Origin: Eubacteriales Family XIII. Incertae Sedis bacterium
GTDB taxonomy: Bacteria; Bacillota; Clostridia; Peptostreptococcales; Anaerovoracaceae
Direction: 5' to 3'
Assembly (NCBI GenBank): GCA_031289235.1
Contig: JAITPU010000079.1
Coordinates: 1 to 5,915, forward strand
Length of the DNA stretch: 5,915 nt
A model generated the notes under the pieces. It was not told the origin of the DNA and did not search any database. It saw only the letters and a program-made list of their open reading frames with translations. A program made the position numbers and the translations under genes. Shown here one piece after another: positions 1 through 5,915 of this stretch. The first letter of the stretch is position 1; each line of letters begins with the position of its first letter.

Positions 1-128
1 GAATTACTGTGCAGGATGAAGATTTTAAGAAAATTCGGATCACTAAAGATGACTTCCACCCCGAATGGAATTATTCAATATGCCAAAGAAATGAATAAGT
101 TGTCAATCTTATTTACAGATAATTCCTG
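1..128 (+). mobile_element. Probable downstream end of an insertion sequence
   Basis: The transposase-like fragment stops at 98 and is followed by about 30 bases of AT-rich DNA (roughly 99-128). The sequence then changes sharply to GC-rich DNA from about 131. The natural reading is that the element's terminal sequence ends near base 125-130. The other terminus is outside the window, so neither a terminal inverted repeat nor a target-site duplication can be verified, and the exact edge is a guess. A TTTACA hexamer at 112-117 resembles an outward -35 element, but no matching -10 follows at 16-18 bases. Confidence 0.4.
3..98 (+). CDS. C-terminal end of a probable ISAzo13-family transposase (partial, 5' end outside window)
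   Basis: This reading frame is open from the window edge and ends at TAA 96-98, giving 31 residues. Its readable core is IRITKDDFHPEWNYSI. From memory, ISAzo13-family (DDE_Tnp_ISAZ013) transposases end with a similar F-H-x-E-W-N-Y-T/S-I motif a few residues before the stop, so the gene is most likely such a transposase. The catalytic DDE residues would lie upstream and cannot be seen, so whether the copy is intact is unknown. The other two forward frames are less convincing: one stops almost at once and the other gives no recognisable family signature. The fragment is more AT-rich than the uvr genes, which fits a mobile element with its own composition. The family assignment rests on one short motif. 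Confidence 0.6.
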   Translation: MTVQDEDFKKIRITKDDFHPEWNYSICQRNE

Positions 129-223
129 AATTGCCCGCGAAGGCGCCCGGCGAAAATTTCCGCGGATGTCCCTGTCGACGCCCGCCTTTGATTATTAACA
201 AAAAAAAGAGGTACACAGCCGTT
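129..223. other. Short intergenic region upstream of uvrB
   Basis: This GC-rich stretch lies between the presumed insertion-sequence end and the uvrB start. The uvrB frame is open back to a TTG at 131, but those 31 codons show no resemblance to UvrB and include a lysine-rich run that is really the ribosome-binding purine tract. I found no convincing -35/-10 pair and no GAAC-N4-GTTC or CTG-N10-CAG LexA-type box, so any SOS control is not visible here. A weak 5-bp pairing (CCGCG 135-139 with CGCGG 161-165) is the only structure seen. Confidence 0.5.
207..211 (+). promoter_or_regulatory. Ribosome binding site of uvrB
   Basis: AGAGG at the end of a long A tract (from about 200) is the only Shine-Dalgarno-like sequence near the uvrB start. 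It lies 12 bases before the ATG at 224, which is rather long, but no better candidate sits closer. The uvrA start has a nearly identical A-rich AGAGGT leader at 2285-2290, supporting its use here. Confidence 0.55.
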
Positions 224-2197
224 ATGGGGAAATTTAAAATAGTTTCGGAATATAAGATGATGAGCGACCAGTCCCAGGCGGTGGAGAAACTGTCGCGCGG
301 GATTTTTGACGGCAAACGCTATCAGACCTTGCTTGGGGTGACGGGTTCGGGAAAGACTTTCACTATGGCCAATGTTGTGGAACGAGTACAGCGCCCGACG
401 CTTGTTATTTCGCACAATAAAACTTTGGCCGCTCAGCTCCACGGTGAATTCAAGGAGTTTTTTCCGGAAAACGCAGTGGAATATTTTGTAAGTTATTACG
501 ATTATTACCAGCCGGAAGCCTATGTGCCTTCCACCGACACATACATCGAAAAGGATTCGGACATCAATGAGGAGATCGAGAAGCTGCGGCATTCCGCTAC
601 CGCGGCGCTGGCGGAACGCGACGACACGCTCATAGTCGCCAGCGTCTCCTGCATATACGGCTTGGGCAGCCCGCTTGACTACGAAAATCATGTGCTTTCT
701 CTCAGGCCGGGCATGGAAAAGAACAGGAACGACATTCTGAGAAAGCTGGTGGAGATACAGTACACCAGAAACGACATGGCTTTTTCGCGGGGGGATTTCC
801 GCGTGCGCGGCGATATCATCGACATATATCCCGCCGGCGCCGACAACGCGGTGCGCGTGGAAATGTTCGGCGACGAAATAGAGTCTCTCAAGGAGATTCA
901 TCCGATCACGGGGGAAATCACGGCGCTGCGCAGCCATATCTCCATCTTTCCCGCTTCTCATTACGTGACTTCTAAGGAAAACATGAAGCGGGCGCTGGGT
1001 TCAATTGAGACGGAACTGGAAGAGCGGGTCCGCTGGTTCAAAGAACACGACAAACTTGTCGAGGCTCAGCGCATCGAACAGCGCACGCGCTATGACTTGG
1101 AGATGCTGCGGGAGATCGGAATCTGCAAGGGCATCGAAAATTATTCACGCCATATAAACGGCCTGCCCGCCGGCAACAGGCCCTATACTCTGCTGGACTA
1201 TTTCCCCGACGACTTCCTCATCATAATAGACGAGTCCCACGTCATGCTTCCCCAACTGCGGGCCATGTACGCGGGGGACAGATCCAGGAAAAGCTCGCTG
1301 GTAGAATACGGCTTCCGCCTGCCGTCGGCGCTGGACAACAGGCCGCTGGAATTCCATGAATTCGAGAAGATAGTAAAGCAAATCGTCTATATCAGCGCCA
1401 CGCCGTCCGCCTATGAAATAGAACAGAGCGGAGGCATAAGCGCGGAGCAGGTCATAAGGCCGACGGGTCTGCTGGATCCGGTCATAGAGATCCGGAAAAC
1501 CGAAGGCCAGATCGACGATCTTATCGGCGAAATCAACAGGATCGCGGAGAAGGGAGAAAAAGCGCTGATCACCACGCTTACGAAGAAAATGTCTGAAAGC
1601 CTGACGGACTATCTGAAAAACGTGGGCATACGTGTGCGGTACCTGCATTCCGGCATAGAGACGCTGGAACGCATGGAGATACTGCGAGATCTGCGGATGA
1701 ATGTCTTCGACGCGCTGGTGGGTATCAACCTGCTGAGAGAAGGGCTTGATCTTCCGGAAGTCTCTCTGGTCGTCATAATCGACGCCGATAAGCAGGGCTT
1801 CCTGCGCACGGAGACCTCGCTGATCCAGACCATAGGCCGCGCTGCGCGCAACGTCGGCGGCAAGGTGATAATGTACGCCGACGGCGAGAGCGACGCCATG
1901 AAAAAGGCCATGTACGAGACATCCCGGAGGCGCGTGATTCAGCGGCAGTACAACCGCGATCACGGGATTACGCCGCAAACTGTCAAAAAGAGCGTGCGGG
2001 ATGTGATTGAGGCGACGCGGGTCGTCGAAGAAAGCAGCGAATATTACGCCGAGCGCGGCGTCCTGGAGATGACGGGAAAAGAGAGAGCCGATTACCTCAA
2101 GAAACTTGAGAAGGAAATGAGGGAAGCCGCGATGAACTTGGAGTTCGAACGGGCCGCCCTGCTGCGCGACCGGATATTCGAGATAAAGGTGAAGTGA
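224..2197 (+). CDS. uvrB: Excinuclease ABC subunit UvrB (damage-verifying helicase-like subunit)
   Basis: UvrB is loaded onto damaged DNA by UvrA, verifies the lesion with a beta-hairpin that inserts between the strands, and recruits UvrC for dual incision. It acts in the cytoplasm on DNA. The 657-residue protein has the full family layout: Walker A GVTGSGKT at 38-45 (Lys44), the beta-hairpin tyrosine cluster YYDYYQPEAY at 91-100, Walker B DESH at 336-339, helicase motif SAT at 391-393, LLREGLDLPEV at 503-513, and motif VI QTIGRAARN at 535-543. A UVR motif that binds UvrC occupies about 624-655. ATG 224 was chosen because MGKFKIVSEY aligns with the normal UvrB N-terminus; the in-frame TTG at 131 adds 31 unrelated residues. 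Length is normal (E. coli UvrB is 673 aa). One small oddity is Gly477 in YLHSGIETLER, where family members usually have Asp or Glu. It is probably co-transcribed with uvrA, 98 bases downstream. Confidence 0.98.
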   Translation: MGKFKIVSEYKMMSDQSQAVEKLSRGIFDGKRYQTLLGVTGSGKTFTMANVVERVQRPTLVISHNKTLAAQLHGEFKEFFPENAVEYFVSYYDYYQPEAYVPSTDTYIEKDSDINEEIEKLRHSATAALAERDDTLIVASVSCIYGLGSPLDYENHVLSLRPGMEKNRNDILRKLVEIQYTRNDMAFSRGDFRVRGDIIDIYPAGADNAVRVEMFGDEIESLKEIHPITGEITALRSHISIFPASHYVTSKENMKRALGSIETELEERVRWFKEHDKLVEAQRIEQRTRYDLEMLREIGICKGIENYSRHINGLPAGNRPYTLLDYFPDDFLIIIDESHVMLPQLRAMYAGDRSRKSSLVEYGFRLPSALDNRPLEFHEFEKIVKQIVYISATPSAYEIEQSGGISAEQVIRPTGLLDPVIEIRKTEGQIDDLIGEINRIAEKGEKALITTLTKKMSESLTDYLKNVGIRVRYLHSGIETLERMEILRDLRMNVFDALVGINLLREGLDLPEVSLVVIIDADKQGFLRTETSLIQTIGRAARNVGGKVIMYADGESDAMKKAMYETSRRRVIQRQYNRDHGITPQTVKKSVRDVIEATRVVEESSEYYAERGVLEMTGKERADYLKKLEKEMREAAMNLEFERAALLRDRIFEIKVK

Positions 2198-2201
2198 GCG
2201 C

Positions 2202-2224
2202 CCGCGCTAAGCGCGTCAGCGCGG
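2202..2224 (+). other. Hairpin in the uvrB-uvrA spacer
   Basis: CCGCGCT (2202-2208) and AGCGCGG (2218-2224) form a perfect 7-bp stem with a 9-base loop, starting four bases after the uvrB stop. An alternative tighter pairing uses CGCGCT and AGCGCG around base 2209. No T run follows, so it does not look like an intrinsic terminator. It could stabilise or process the uvrBA mRNA or reduce read-through, but that is inference. The rest of the 98-base spacer shows no clear promoter. Confidence 0.5.
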
Positions 2225-2284
2225 TTCCGAAGAGGACGGCAGCGATCCCCCTTCCGGTGTTTGAGCAATAACGTAAAAAGAAAA

Positions 2285-2290
2285 AGAGGT
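2285..2290 (+). promoter_or_regulatory. Ribosome binding site of uvrA
   Basis: AGAGGT within an A-rich tract ends 5-6 bases before the GTG at 2296, a good spacing that decides for the GTG start. A TTG at 2291 is too close and is in another frame. Confidence 0.75.
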
Positions 2291-2295
2291 TTGAA

Positions 2296-5142
2296 GTGGC
2301 AAAAGATTTATTCATCAAAGGCGCTAATGAGCATAATTTAAAAAATGTAGACGTGAGGATCCCGAGGGATAAGATGGTGGTGCTGACAGGAGTGAGCGGG
2401 TCGGGGAAATCTTCTCTGGCTTTCGACACAATCTACGCCGAAGGCCAGCGGCGGTATATGGAGAGTCTGTCGTCTTATGCGCGCCAATTTTTGGGACAAA
2501 TGGAAAAACCTGACGTAGAATATATAGAGGGCCTTTCCCCGGCCATATCCATCGACCAGAAGACCACCAGCAAAAATCCGCGCTCCACCGTTGGGACAGT
2601 AACGGAAATCCACGATTACCTGCGCCTCATGTACGCGCGCATAGGCGAGCCGCATTGCCCTGTCTGCGGGCGCGAGATCAAGAGCCAGTCAATTGATCAG
2701 ATAGTCGATATCCTCATGAGCCTGCGCGAAGGCGTTCGGCTGATACTGCTGGCGCCGGTGGTGCGGCAGCGGAAAGGGGAACACGAAAAAGTGCTGGCAC
2801 GGATTTTCAAAGAGGGTTTCACGAGGGTCCGCGTTGACGGGGAGATCGCGCGGCTTGACGGAGATGAAATAAAGCTGAAAAAAAACTTAAAGCACAGCAT
2901 CGAAATCGTGATTGACAGGATCACCGTTAAACCCGGCTGCGAGAGCCGGCTGGCGGAATCCGCCGAGCTTGCCATTTCGCACGGCGACGGGCTGGTTATG
3001 GTCCTGATCCAGCGTCAGGGGGAAGCGCCGGACGAAGAGCGCATCCTCAGCACGAAGCTGGCGTGTCCTGAACACGGCGTGAGCATAGAAGATCCGGAAC
3101 CCCGGATGTTCTCATTCAACAGCCCTTTCGGCGCATGTCACGCCTGCAACGGCTTGGGTTTCATCCAGCGCATCGATCCGGAGCTGATCATAACGGATGA
3201 GAACAAGAGCATCATAGGAGGCGCTCTGGGAAATATATTCGCGTCCATGGAGTTCAGCGGCTTTTACCGGCAGATGATAGACGCGCTGGCCGAAGATAAC
3301 GGCGTGGACTTGAATAGACCCTATAGCGAGCTTCCCGAAAAATTCAAAGAAGAGCTGCTTTACGGCACGGGACGCCGACGTTTGAAATATTACTATAAAA
3401 GCAGGAATAACGGCTCAGAGTCCTACCGAAACCATCCATTTGAAGGAGTTATTCCCAACTTGGAGCGCAGATATCAGGAAACCGGCTCCGATTACATAAA
3501 GGAAAAAATGGAGAAGTTCATGAGCCTCAGCCCCTGCGGCGAATGCGGCGGCAAGCGTCTGAAACCGGAGGTGCTGGCGGTGACGGTGGGGGGGAAGAAC
3601 ATCGCGGAATTTTCCGACATGTCGATCAGAGAAAGCCTGAAATTCGTGAATAGCCTGAGCCTTTCCGCCAAGGACGAAACCATCGCCCGCCAGATACTGA
3701 AAGAAATTCGGGAGCGGCTGCAGTTTATAATCGACGTGGGGCTTGATTACCTTACCTTGTCGCGGGCGTCGGGCAGTCTTTCCGGCGGCGAATCTCAGCG
3801 CATCCGTCTGGCGACGCAGATAGGTTCCAGTCTGATGGGAGTGCTCTATATACTCGACGAACCAAGCATAGGCCTGCATCAGAGGGACAACGAAAAGCTG
3901 CTGAAAACCCTGCGGAATCTCACCGATACCGGCAATACCCTCATAGTTGTGGAACATGACGAGGAGACGATGTACGCCGCTGACCATATCATAGATATAG
4001 GGCCGGGAGCAGGCGTCCACGGCGGTGAGATCATAGCGGCGGGAACAGTGGAAGACATAAAAGCGTGTAAGGCTTCCGTCACGGGGCAGTACCTTACGGG
4101 AGAACGCCGCATAGAGATACCGCGGGAGCGCAGGCCGGGAAACGGGAAGACGATCAAAATATCCGGCGCGGCGGAGAATAACCTGAAGGGCATAGACGTC
4201 GCCTTCCCTCTGGGGAAATTTATCTGCGTGACGGGCGTTTCCGGCTCCGGGAAAAGCAGCTTAGTGAACGAGATACTGTACAAAGCGCTGGCTCACGACG
4301 TGAACCGGGCCAGGATGAAGCCGGGGAAATACAGGATGATCGACGGAATTGAACACGTAGACAAGGTCATAGACATAGACCAGTCTCCTATCGGCCGGAC
4401 GCCCCGTTCTAATCCGGCCACATACACGGGCGTGTTTACGCCTATCCGCGATCTGTTCACACAATTGCCCGAAGCGAAGCTGCGAGGCTACGAAAAGGGC
4501 AGATTCAGTTTCAATGTGAAAGGCGGCCGGTGCGAAGCCTGCAGCGGGGACGGTATAATTAAAATAGAGATGCACTTCCTCCCGGATGTGTACGTGCCGT
4601 GCGATGTGTGCAAAGGCAAGCGCTACAACCGTGAAACCCTTGAGGTCAGATATAAGCAAAAGAACATCTTCGACGTTCTGGATATGAACATCGCCGAAGC
4701 GCTGGAATTTTTCAGGAACATACCCTCTATCGCGAGGCATTTGGAAACCTTGGAAGAGGTGGGTCTCGGTTATGTCAAGCTCGGCCAGCCTTCGACATGG
4801 CTTTCCGGAGGGGAAGCCCAGCGGGTCAAGCTCGCGTCGGAGCTTTCGAGGCGCGGTACGGGGAAAACAGTCTATATCCTTGACGAACCTACGACGGGCC
4901 TGCATTTCGCCGATGTGGATAAATTGATCAGCGTGCTTGACCGTCTGACGGACGGGGGTAACACGGTGATCGTCATCGAACACAATCTGGACGTAATCAA
5001 ACGCGCGGACCACGTCATCGATCTGGGGCCGGAAGGCGGCGATCGCGGAGGGACTGTCGTGGGCGTCGGAGCGCCTGAGGAAATCGCGGCAATGGAGAGA
5101 TCTTACACGGGGAAATTTTTAAAAAAGGTTTTAAAGCGCTGA
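2296..5142 (+). CDS. uvrA: Excinuclease ABC subunit UvrA (damage-recognition ABC ATPase)
   Basis: UvrA dimerises, scans DNA for bulky lesions and hands the site to UvrB, using two ABC-type ATPase modules. The 948-residue protein is full length (E. coli: 940). Module I has Walker A GVSGSGKS at 32-39, signature LSGGESQR at 495-502, Walker B LYILDEPSIGLH at 517-528 and the switch His554. Module II has Walker A at 647-654, signature LSGGEAQR at 836-843, Walker B ILDEPTTGLH at 861-870 and His896. The UvrB-binding insertion lies at about 131-245 (APVVRQRKGEH at 153-163). Zinc-binding pairs are visible: C121/C124 and C414/C417; C257/H260 with C281/C284; and C746/C749 with C769/C772, the last flanking the DNA-contacting MHFLPDVYVP segment. 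Translation starts with GTG; the first residues KDLFIKGANEHNLKNV match the usual N-terminus. Trp835 just before the second signature is unusual, as Thr is common there. It follows uvrB in the same orientation, most likely in one operon. Confidence 0.98.
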   Translation: MAKDLFIKGANEHNLKNVDVRIPRDKMVVLTGVSGSGKSSLAFDTIYAEGQRRYMESLSSYARQFLGQMEKPDVEYIEGLSPAISIDQKTTSKNPRSTVGTVTEIHDYLRLMYARIGEPHCPVCGREIKSQSIDQIVDILMSLREGVRLILLAPVVRQRKGEHEKVLARIFKEGFTRVRVDGEIARLDGDEIKLKKNLKHSIEIVIDRITVKPGCESRLAESAELAISHGDGLVMVLIQRQGEAPDEERILSTKLACPEHGVSIEDPEPRMFSFNSPFGACHACNGLGFIQRIDPELIITDENKSIIGGALGNIFASMEFSGFYRQMIDALAEDNGVDLNRPYSELPEKFKEELLYGTGRRRLKYYYKSRNNGSESYRNHPFEGVIPNLERRYQETGSDYIKEKMEKFMSLSPCGECGGKRLKPEVLAVTVGGKNIAEFSDMSIRESLKFVNSLSLSAKDETIARQILKEIRERLQFIIDVGLDYLTLSRASGSLSGGESQRIRLATQIGSSLMGVLYILDEPSIGLHQRDNEKLLKTLRNLTDTGNTLIVVEHDEETMYAADHIIDIGPGAGVHGGEIIAAGTVEDIKACKASVTGQYLTGERRIEIPRERRPGNGKTIKISGAAENNLKGIDVAFPLGKFICVTGVSGSGKSSLVNEILYKALAHDVNRARMKPGKYRMIDGIEHVDKVIDIDQSPIGRTPRSNPATYTGVFTPIRDLFTQLPEAKLRGYEKGRFSFNVKGGRCEACSGDGIIKIEMHFLPDVYVPCDVCKGKRYNRETLEVRYKQKNIFDVLDMNIAEALEFFRNIPSIARHLETLEEVGLGYVKLGQPSTWLSGGEAQRVKLASELSRRGTGKTVYILDEPTTGLHFADVDKLISVLDRLTDGGNTVIVIEHNLDVIKRADHVIDLGPEGGDRGGTVVGVGAPEEIAAMERSYTGKFLKKVLKR

Positions 5143-5148
5143 AAGATC

Positions 5149-5157
5149 TGATATGAT
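5149..5157 (+). promoter_or_regulatory. Candidate extended -10 promoter for the pncB leader
   Basis: TGATATGAT has the extended -10 TGn element followed by TATGAT, five of six matches to TATAAT, seven bases after the uvrA stop. The -35 position (about 5128-5134, inside the last uvrA codons) is only a poor match, which is tolerable with an extended -10. Transcription would begin near 5164 and produce a leader of about 147 bases that contains all the hairpins described downstream. AT-rich gene ends produce such matches by chance, so confidence is moderate. Confidence 0.4.
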
Positions 5158-5178
5158 AAAAGATTATAGACAGAGGCT

Positions 5179-5197
5179 GCGGAAGGGATTTTTCCGC
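5179..5197 (+). other. Small hairpin that competes with the terminator stem (possible antiterminator)
   Basis: GCGGAA (5179-5184) pairs perfectly with TTCCGC (5192-5197) around a 7-base loop, and a G-T wobble can add one pair. The right arm, TTCCGC, is the same segment that forms the lower left arm of the terminator-like hairpin at 5191-5237, so the two cannot form together. This is the geometry of a transcription attenuator. No known riboswitch or T-box consensus was recognised, so the signal, if any, is unknown. Confidence 0.35.
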
Positions 5198-5244
5198 TGT
5201 TGGTCCATCGTTGAATGTTGGACCAAAGAGGCGGGGATTTTTTT
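5191..5244 (+). terminator. Terminator-like hairpin with T7 tract between uvrA and pncB
   Basis: The upper stem is a perfect 8-bp inverted repeat, TTGGTCCA (5200-5207) with TGGACCAA (5219-5226), closed by an 11-base loop. Below a small internal loop (TG against AGAG), 5191-5197 pairs with 5231-5237 by five Watson-Crick pairs and two G-T wobbles. Seven T residues (5238-5244) follow directly, as expected for an intrinsic terminator. It lies about 50 bases after uvrA and can end the uvrBA transcript; if the promoter at 5149-5157 is real, it would also control read-through into pncB. No folding energy was computed. Confidence 0.5.
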
Positions 5245-5282
5245 CGCCGGCGCGGCATGGCGGGGGAAAACCCGCCGCGGCG
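5245..5282 (+). repeat. GC-rich inverted-repeat cluster with alternative pairings
   Basis: GGCGGG (5259-5264) pairs with CCCGCC (5271-5276) around a GGAAAA loop, and CGCCG (5245-5249) can close it with CGGCG (5278-5282). A competing stem pairs CGCGGC (5251-5256) with GCCGCG (5274-5279). The block ends 28 bases before the pncB start. It may be part of the pncB mRNA leader, or an intergenic palindromic repeat of the REP type; other copies would be needed to tell and none is seen in this window. Confidence 0.4.
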
Positions 5283-5296
5283 TCCGATGTTTAGTT

Positions 5297-5302
5297 GGCG
5301 GA
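5297..5302 (+). promoter_or_regulatory. Weak ribosome binding site of pncB
   Basis: GGCGGA is one base off GGAGGA and lies 8 bases before ATG 5311 (11 before ATG 5314). It is weaker than the AGAGGT tracts used by uvrB and uvrA, but is the only candidate at a suitable distance. Confidence 0.45.
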
Positions 5303-5310
5303 TTGATATA

Positions 5311-5915
5311 ATGATGAACAAATACAATATGACAATGCTGACCGATTTCTACGAACTGACCATGGCTAACGGTTATTTCGAGTCGGAAATTTCTGAGATT
5401 GTCGCTTATTTCGACTTGTTTTTCCGAAAAACCCCGGACGGCGGCGGTTTCGCGATAGCGGCCGGACTTGAGCAGGTCATCGAATATCTGGAGGAATTGA
5501 AATTTACAGAGGACGACATCGCGTTTCTCAGGATGAAAAAGCAGTTCAAGGAGCCTTTTTTCGACTATCTGCGGAATTTTAAATTTTCCTGCGATATGTG
5601 GGCGATTCCCGAGGGAACGCCCATATTTCCGGGAGAACCCATACTGACTATACGGGGCCCGATGGCGCAGGCTCAGTTCATCGAGACGATGCTGCTGCTG
5701 CTGATCAACCACCAGAGCCTTATCGCGACCAAGGCTAATCGTATCGTGCGCGCGGCGGCGGGCCGCAAAGTCATGGAGTTTGGAACTCGGCGCGCGCATG
5801 GCGCTTCCGCCGCGGTTTACGGGGCGCGGGCCGCTTTTATAGGCGGCTGCGTCGGAACGGCGTGTACGATCAGCGAGCGGGATTACGGCGTCGCGGCGCT
5901 GGGCACCATGGCCCA
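5311..5915 (+). CDS. pncB: Nicotinate phosphoribosyltransferase, N-terminal part (cut by window end)
   Basis: This enzyme of NAD salvage (Preiss-Handler route) joins nicotinate to phosphoribosyl pyrophosphate, giving nicotinate mononucleotide with ATP hydrolysis in the cytoplasm. The visible 201 residues follow the family closely: MTMLTDFYELTM at 7-18 near the N-terminus, FDLFFRKTPDGGGFAIAAGL at 34-53, IPEGTPIFPGEP at 99-110, INHQSLIATKANRIV at 132-146, EFGTRRAHG at 156-164, YGARAAFIGG at 170-179 and GTMA at 198-201. The next codon begins CA; in relatives this is the His of GTxAH, the residue phosphorylated in the Salmonella enzyme, so the window stops just before the key residue. The family is usually 350-490 aa, so about half is missing. 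Two adjacent ATGs (5311, 5314) could start translation; 5311 is given, but the difference is one residue. A terminator-like structure separates it from uvrA, so a separate unit is likely. Confidence 0.93.
   Translation, partial: MMNKYNMTMLTDFYELTMANGYFESEISEIVAYFDLFFRKTPDGGGFAIAAGLEQVIEYLEELKFTEDDIAFLRMKKQFKEPFFDYLRNFKFSCDMWAIPEGTPIFPGEPILTIRGPMAQAQFIETMLLLLINHQSLIATKANRIVRAAAGRKVMEFGTRRAHGASAAVYGARAAFIGGCVGTACTISERDYGVAALGTMA

Noticed and set aside
151..165. Imperfect palindrome around GCGAAAATTTCCGC upstream of uvrB as a LexA box
   Set aside because: It matches neither the GAAC-N4-GTTC nor the CTG-N10-CAG form and its arms are out of register by one base.
131..223. 31-codon N-terminal extension of uvrB from a TTG start
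   Set aside because: The extension has no UvrB similarity, and its last part is translated from the A-rich ribosome binding tract; ATG 224 gives the normal N-terminus.
113..961. Long open frame on the minus strand (282 codons) overlapping the start of uvrB
   Set aside because: It lies opposite an unmistakable uvrB frame and has no recognisable domain; it reflects codon bias on the coding strand.
1145..1978. Minus-strand open frame of 277 codons within uvrB
   Set aside because: Antisense shadow of conserved UvrB motifs; no family resemblance.
4261..5013. Minus-strand open frame of 250 codons within uvrA
   Set aside because: Antisense to conserved UvrA module II; His- and Arg-rich composition is typical of a shadow frame.
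5121..5127. A AAA AAG slippery heptamer in the zero frame near the end of uvrA
   Set aside because: A -1 shift here would only replace the last few residues with a short tail ending at TGA 5154-5156. The signal is explained by two ordinary lysine codons after a Leu codon, and no close stimulatory hairpin is evident.
5160..5310. NAD+ riboswitch or T-box in the pncB leader
   Set aside because: I could not recognise the conserved core of either class; only generic hairpins are seen, so no named riboswitch is assigned.
5164..5799. Minus-strand open frame covering the pncB leader and the beginning of pncB
   Set aside because: The + strand encodes clear PncB motifs through 5915, and the minus frame has no recognisable features.

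Overview
This is bacterial chromosomal DNA of moderate to fairly high G+C, read almost entirely on the + strand. It carries two complete nucleotide-excision-repair genes, uvrB and uvrA, followed by the first ~200 codons of a nicotinate phosphoribosyltransferase gene (pncB type). The tandem uvrB-uvrA order, the CPEH form of the first UvrA zinc knuckle and the style of the PncB N-terminus suggest a Firmicutes-like lineage (Clostridia or Negativicutes) or a neighbour such as Synergistota. This is inference from protein style only; no rRNA or other phylogenetic marker is present.

Layout. Bases 1-98 are the last 31 codons of a gene that resembles the C-terminus of an ISAzo13-family transposase. 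The AT-rich end of that element appears to stop near base 128, where base composition switches abruptly to GC-rich. A short leader with a purine-rich ribosome binding site precedes uvrB (224-2197, 657 aa). A 98-base spacer holding a hairpin without a U tract leads to uvrA (GTG start, 2296-5142, 948 aa). The 168 bases between uvrA and pncB are the most structured non-coding DNA here. They contain an extended -10 promoter candidate, a small hairpin that competes with the base of a terminator-like hairpin plus T7 run, and a GC-rich region with alternative pairings. pncB starts at 5311 and runs off the window just before the codon expected for its phosphorylatable histidine.

How the genes work together. 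UvrA dimers find bulky DNA lesions and load UvrB, which verifies damage and recruits UvrC; uvrC is not in the window. The shared orientation and short gap suggest that uvrB and uvrA form one operon. PncB belongs to NAD salvage (nicotinate to nicotinate mononucleotide). Because a terminator-like structure and its own promoter candidate lie in front of it, it is probably a separate or attenuated transcription unit rather than part of the repair operon.

I see no new multigene system. The items most worth checking are the possible attenuator in front of pncB and the insertion-sequence boundary about 95 bases upstream of uvrB.
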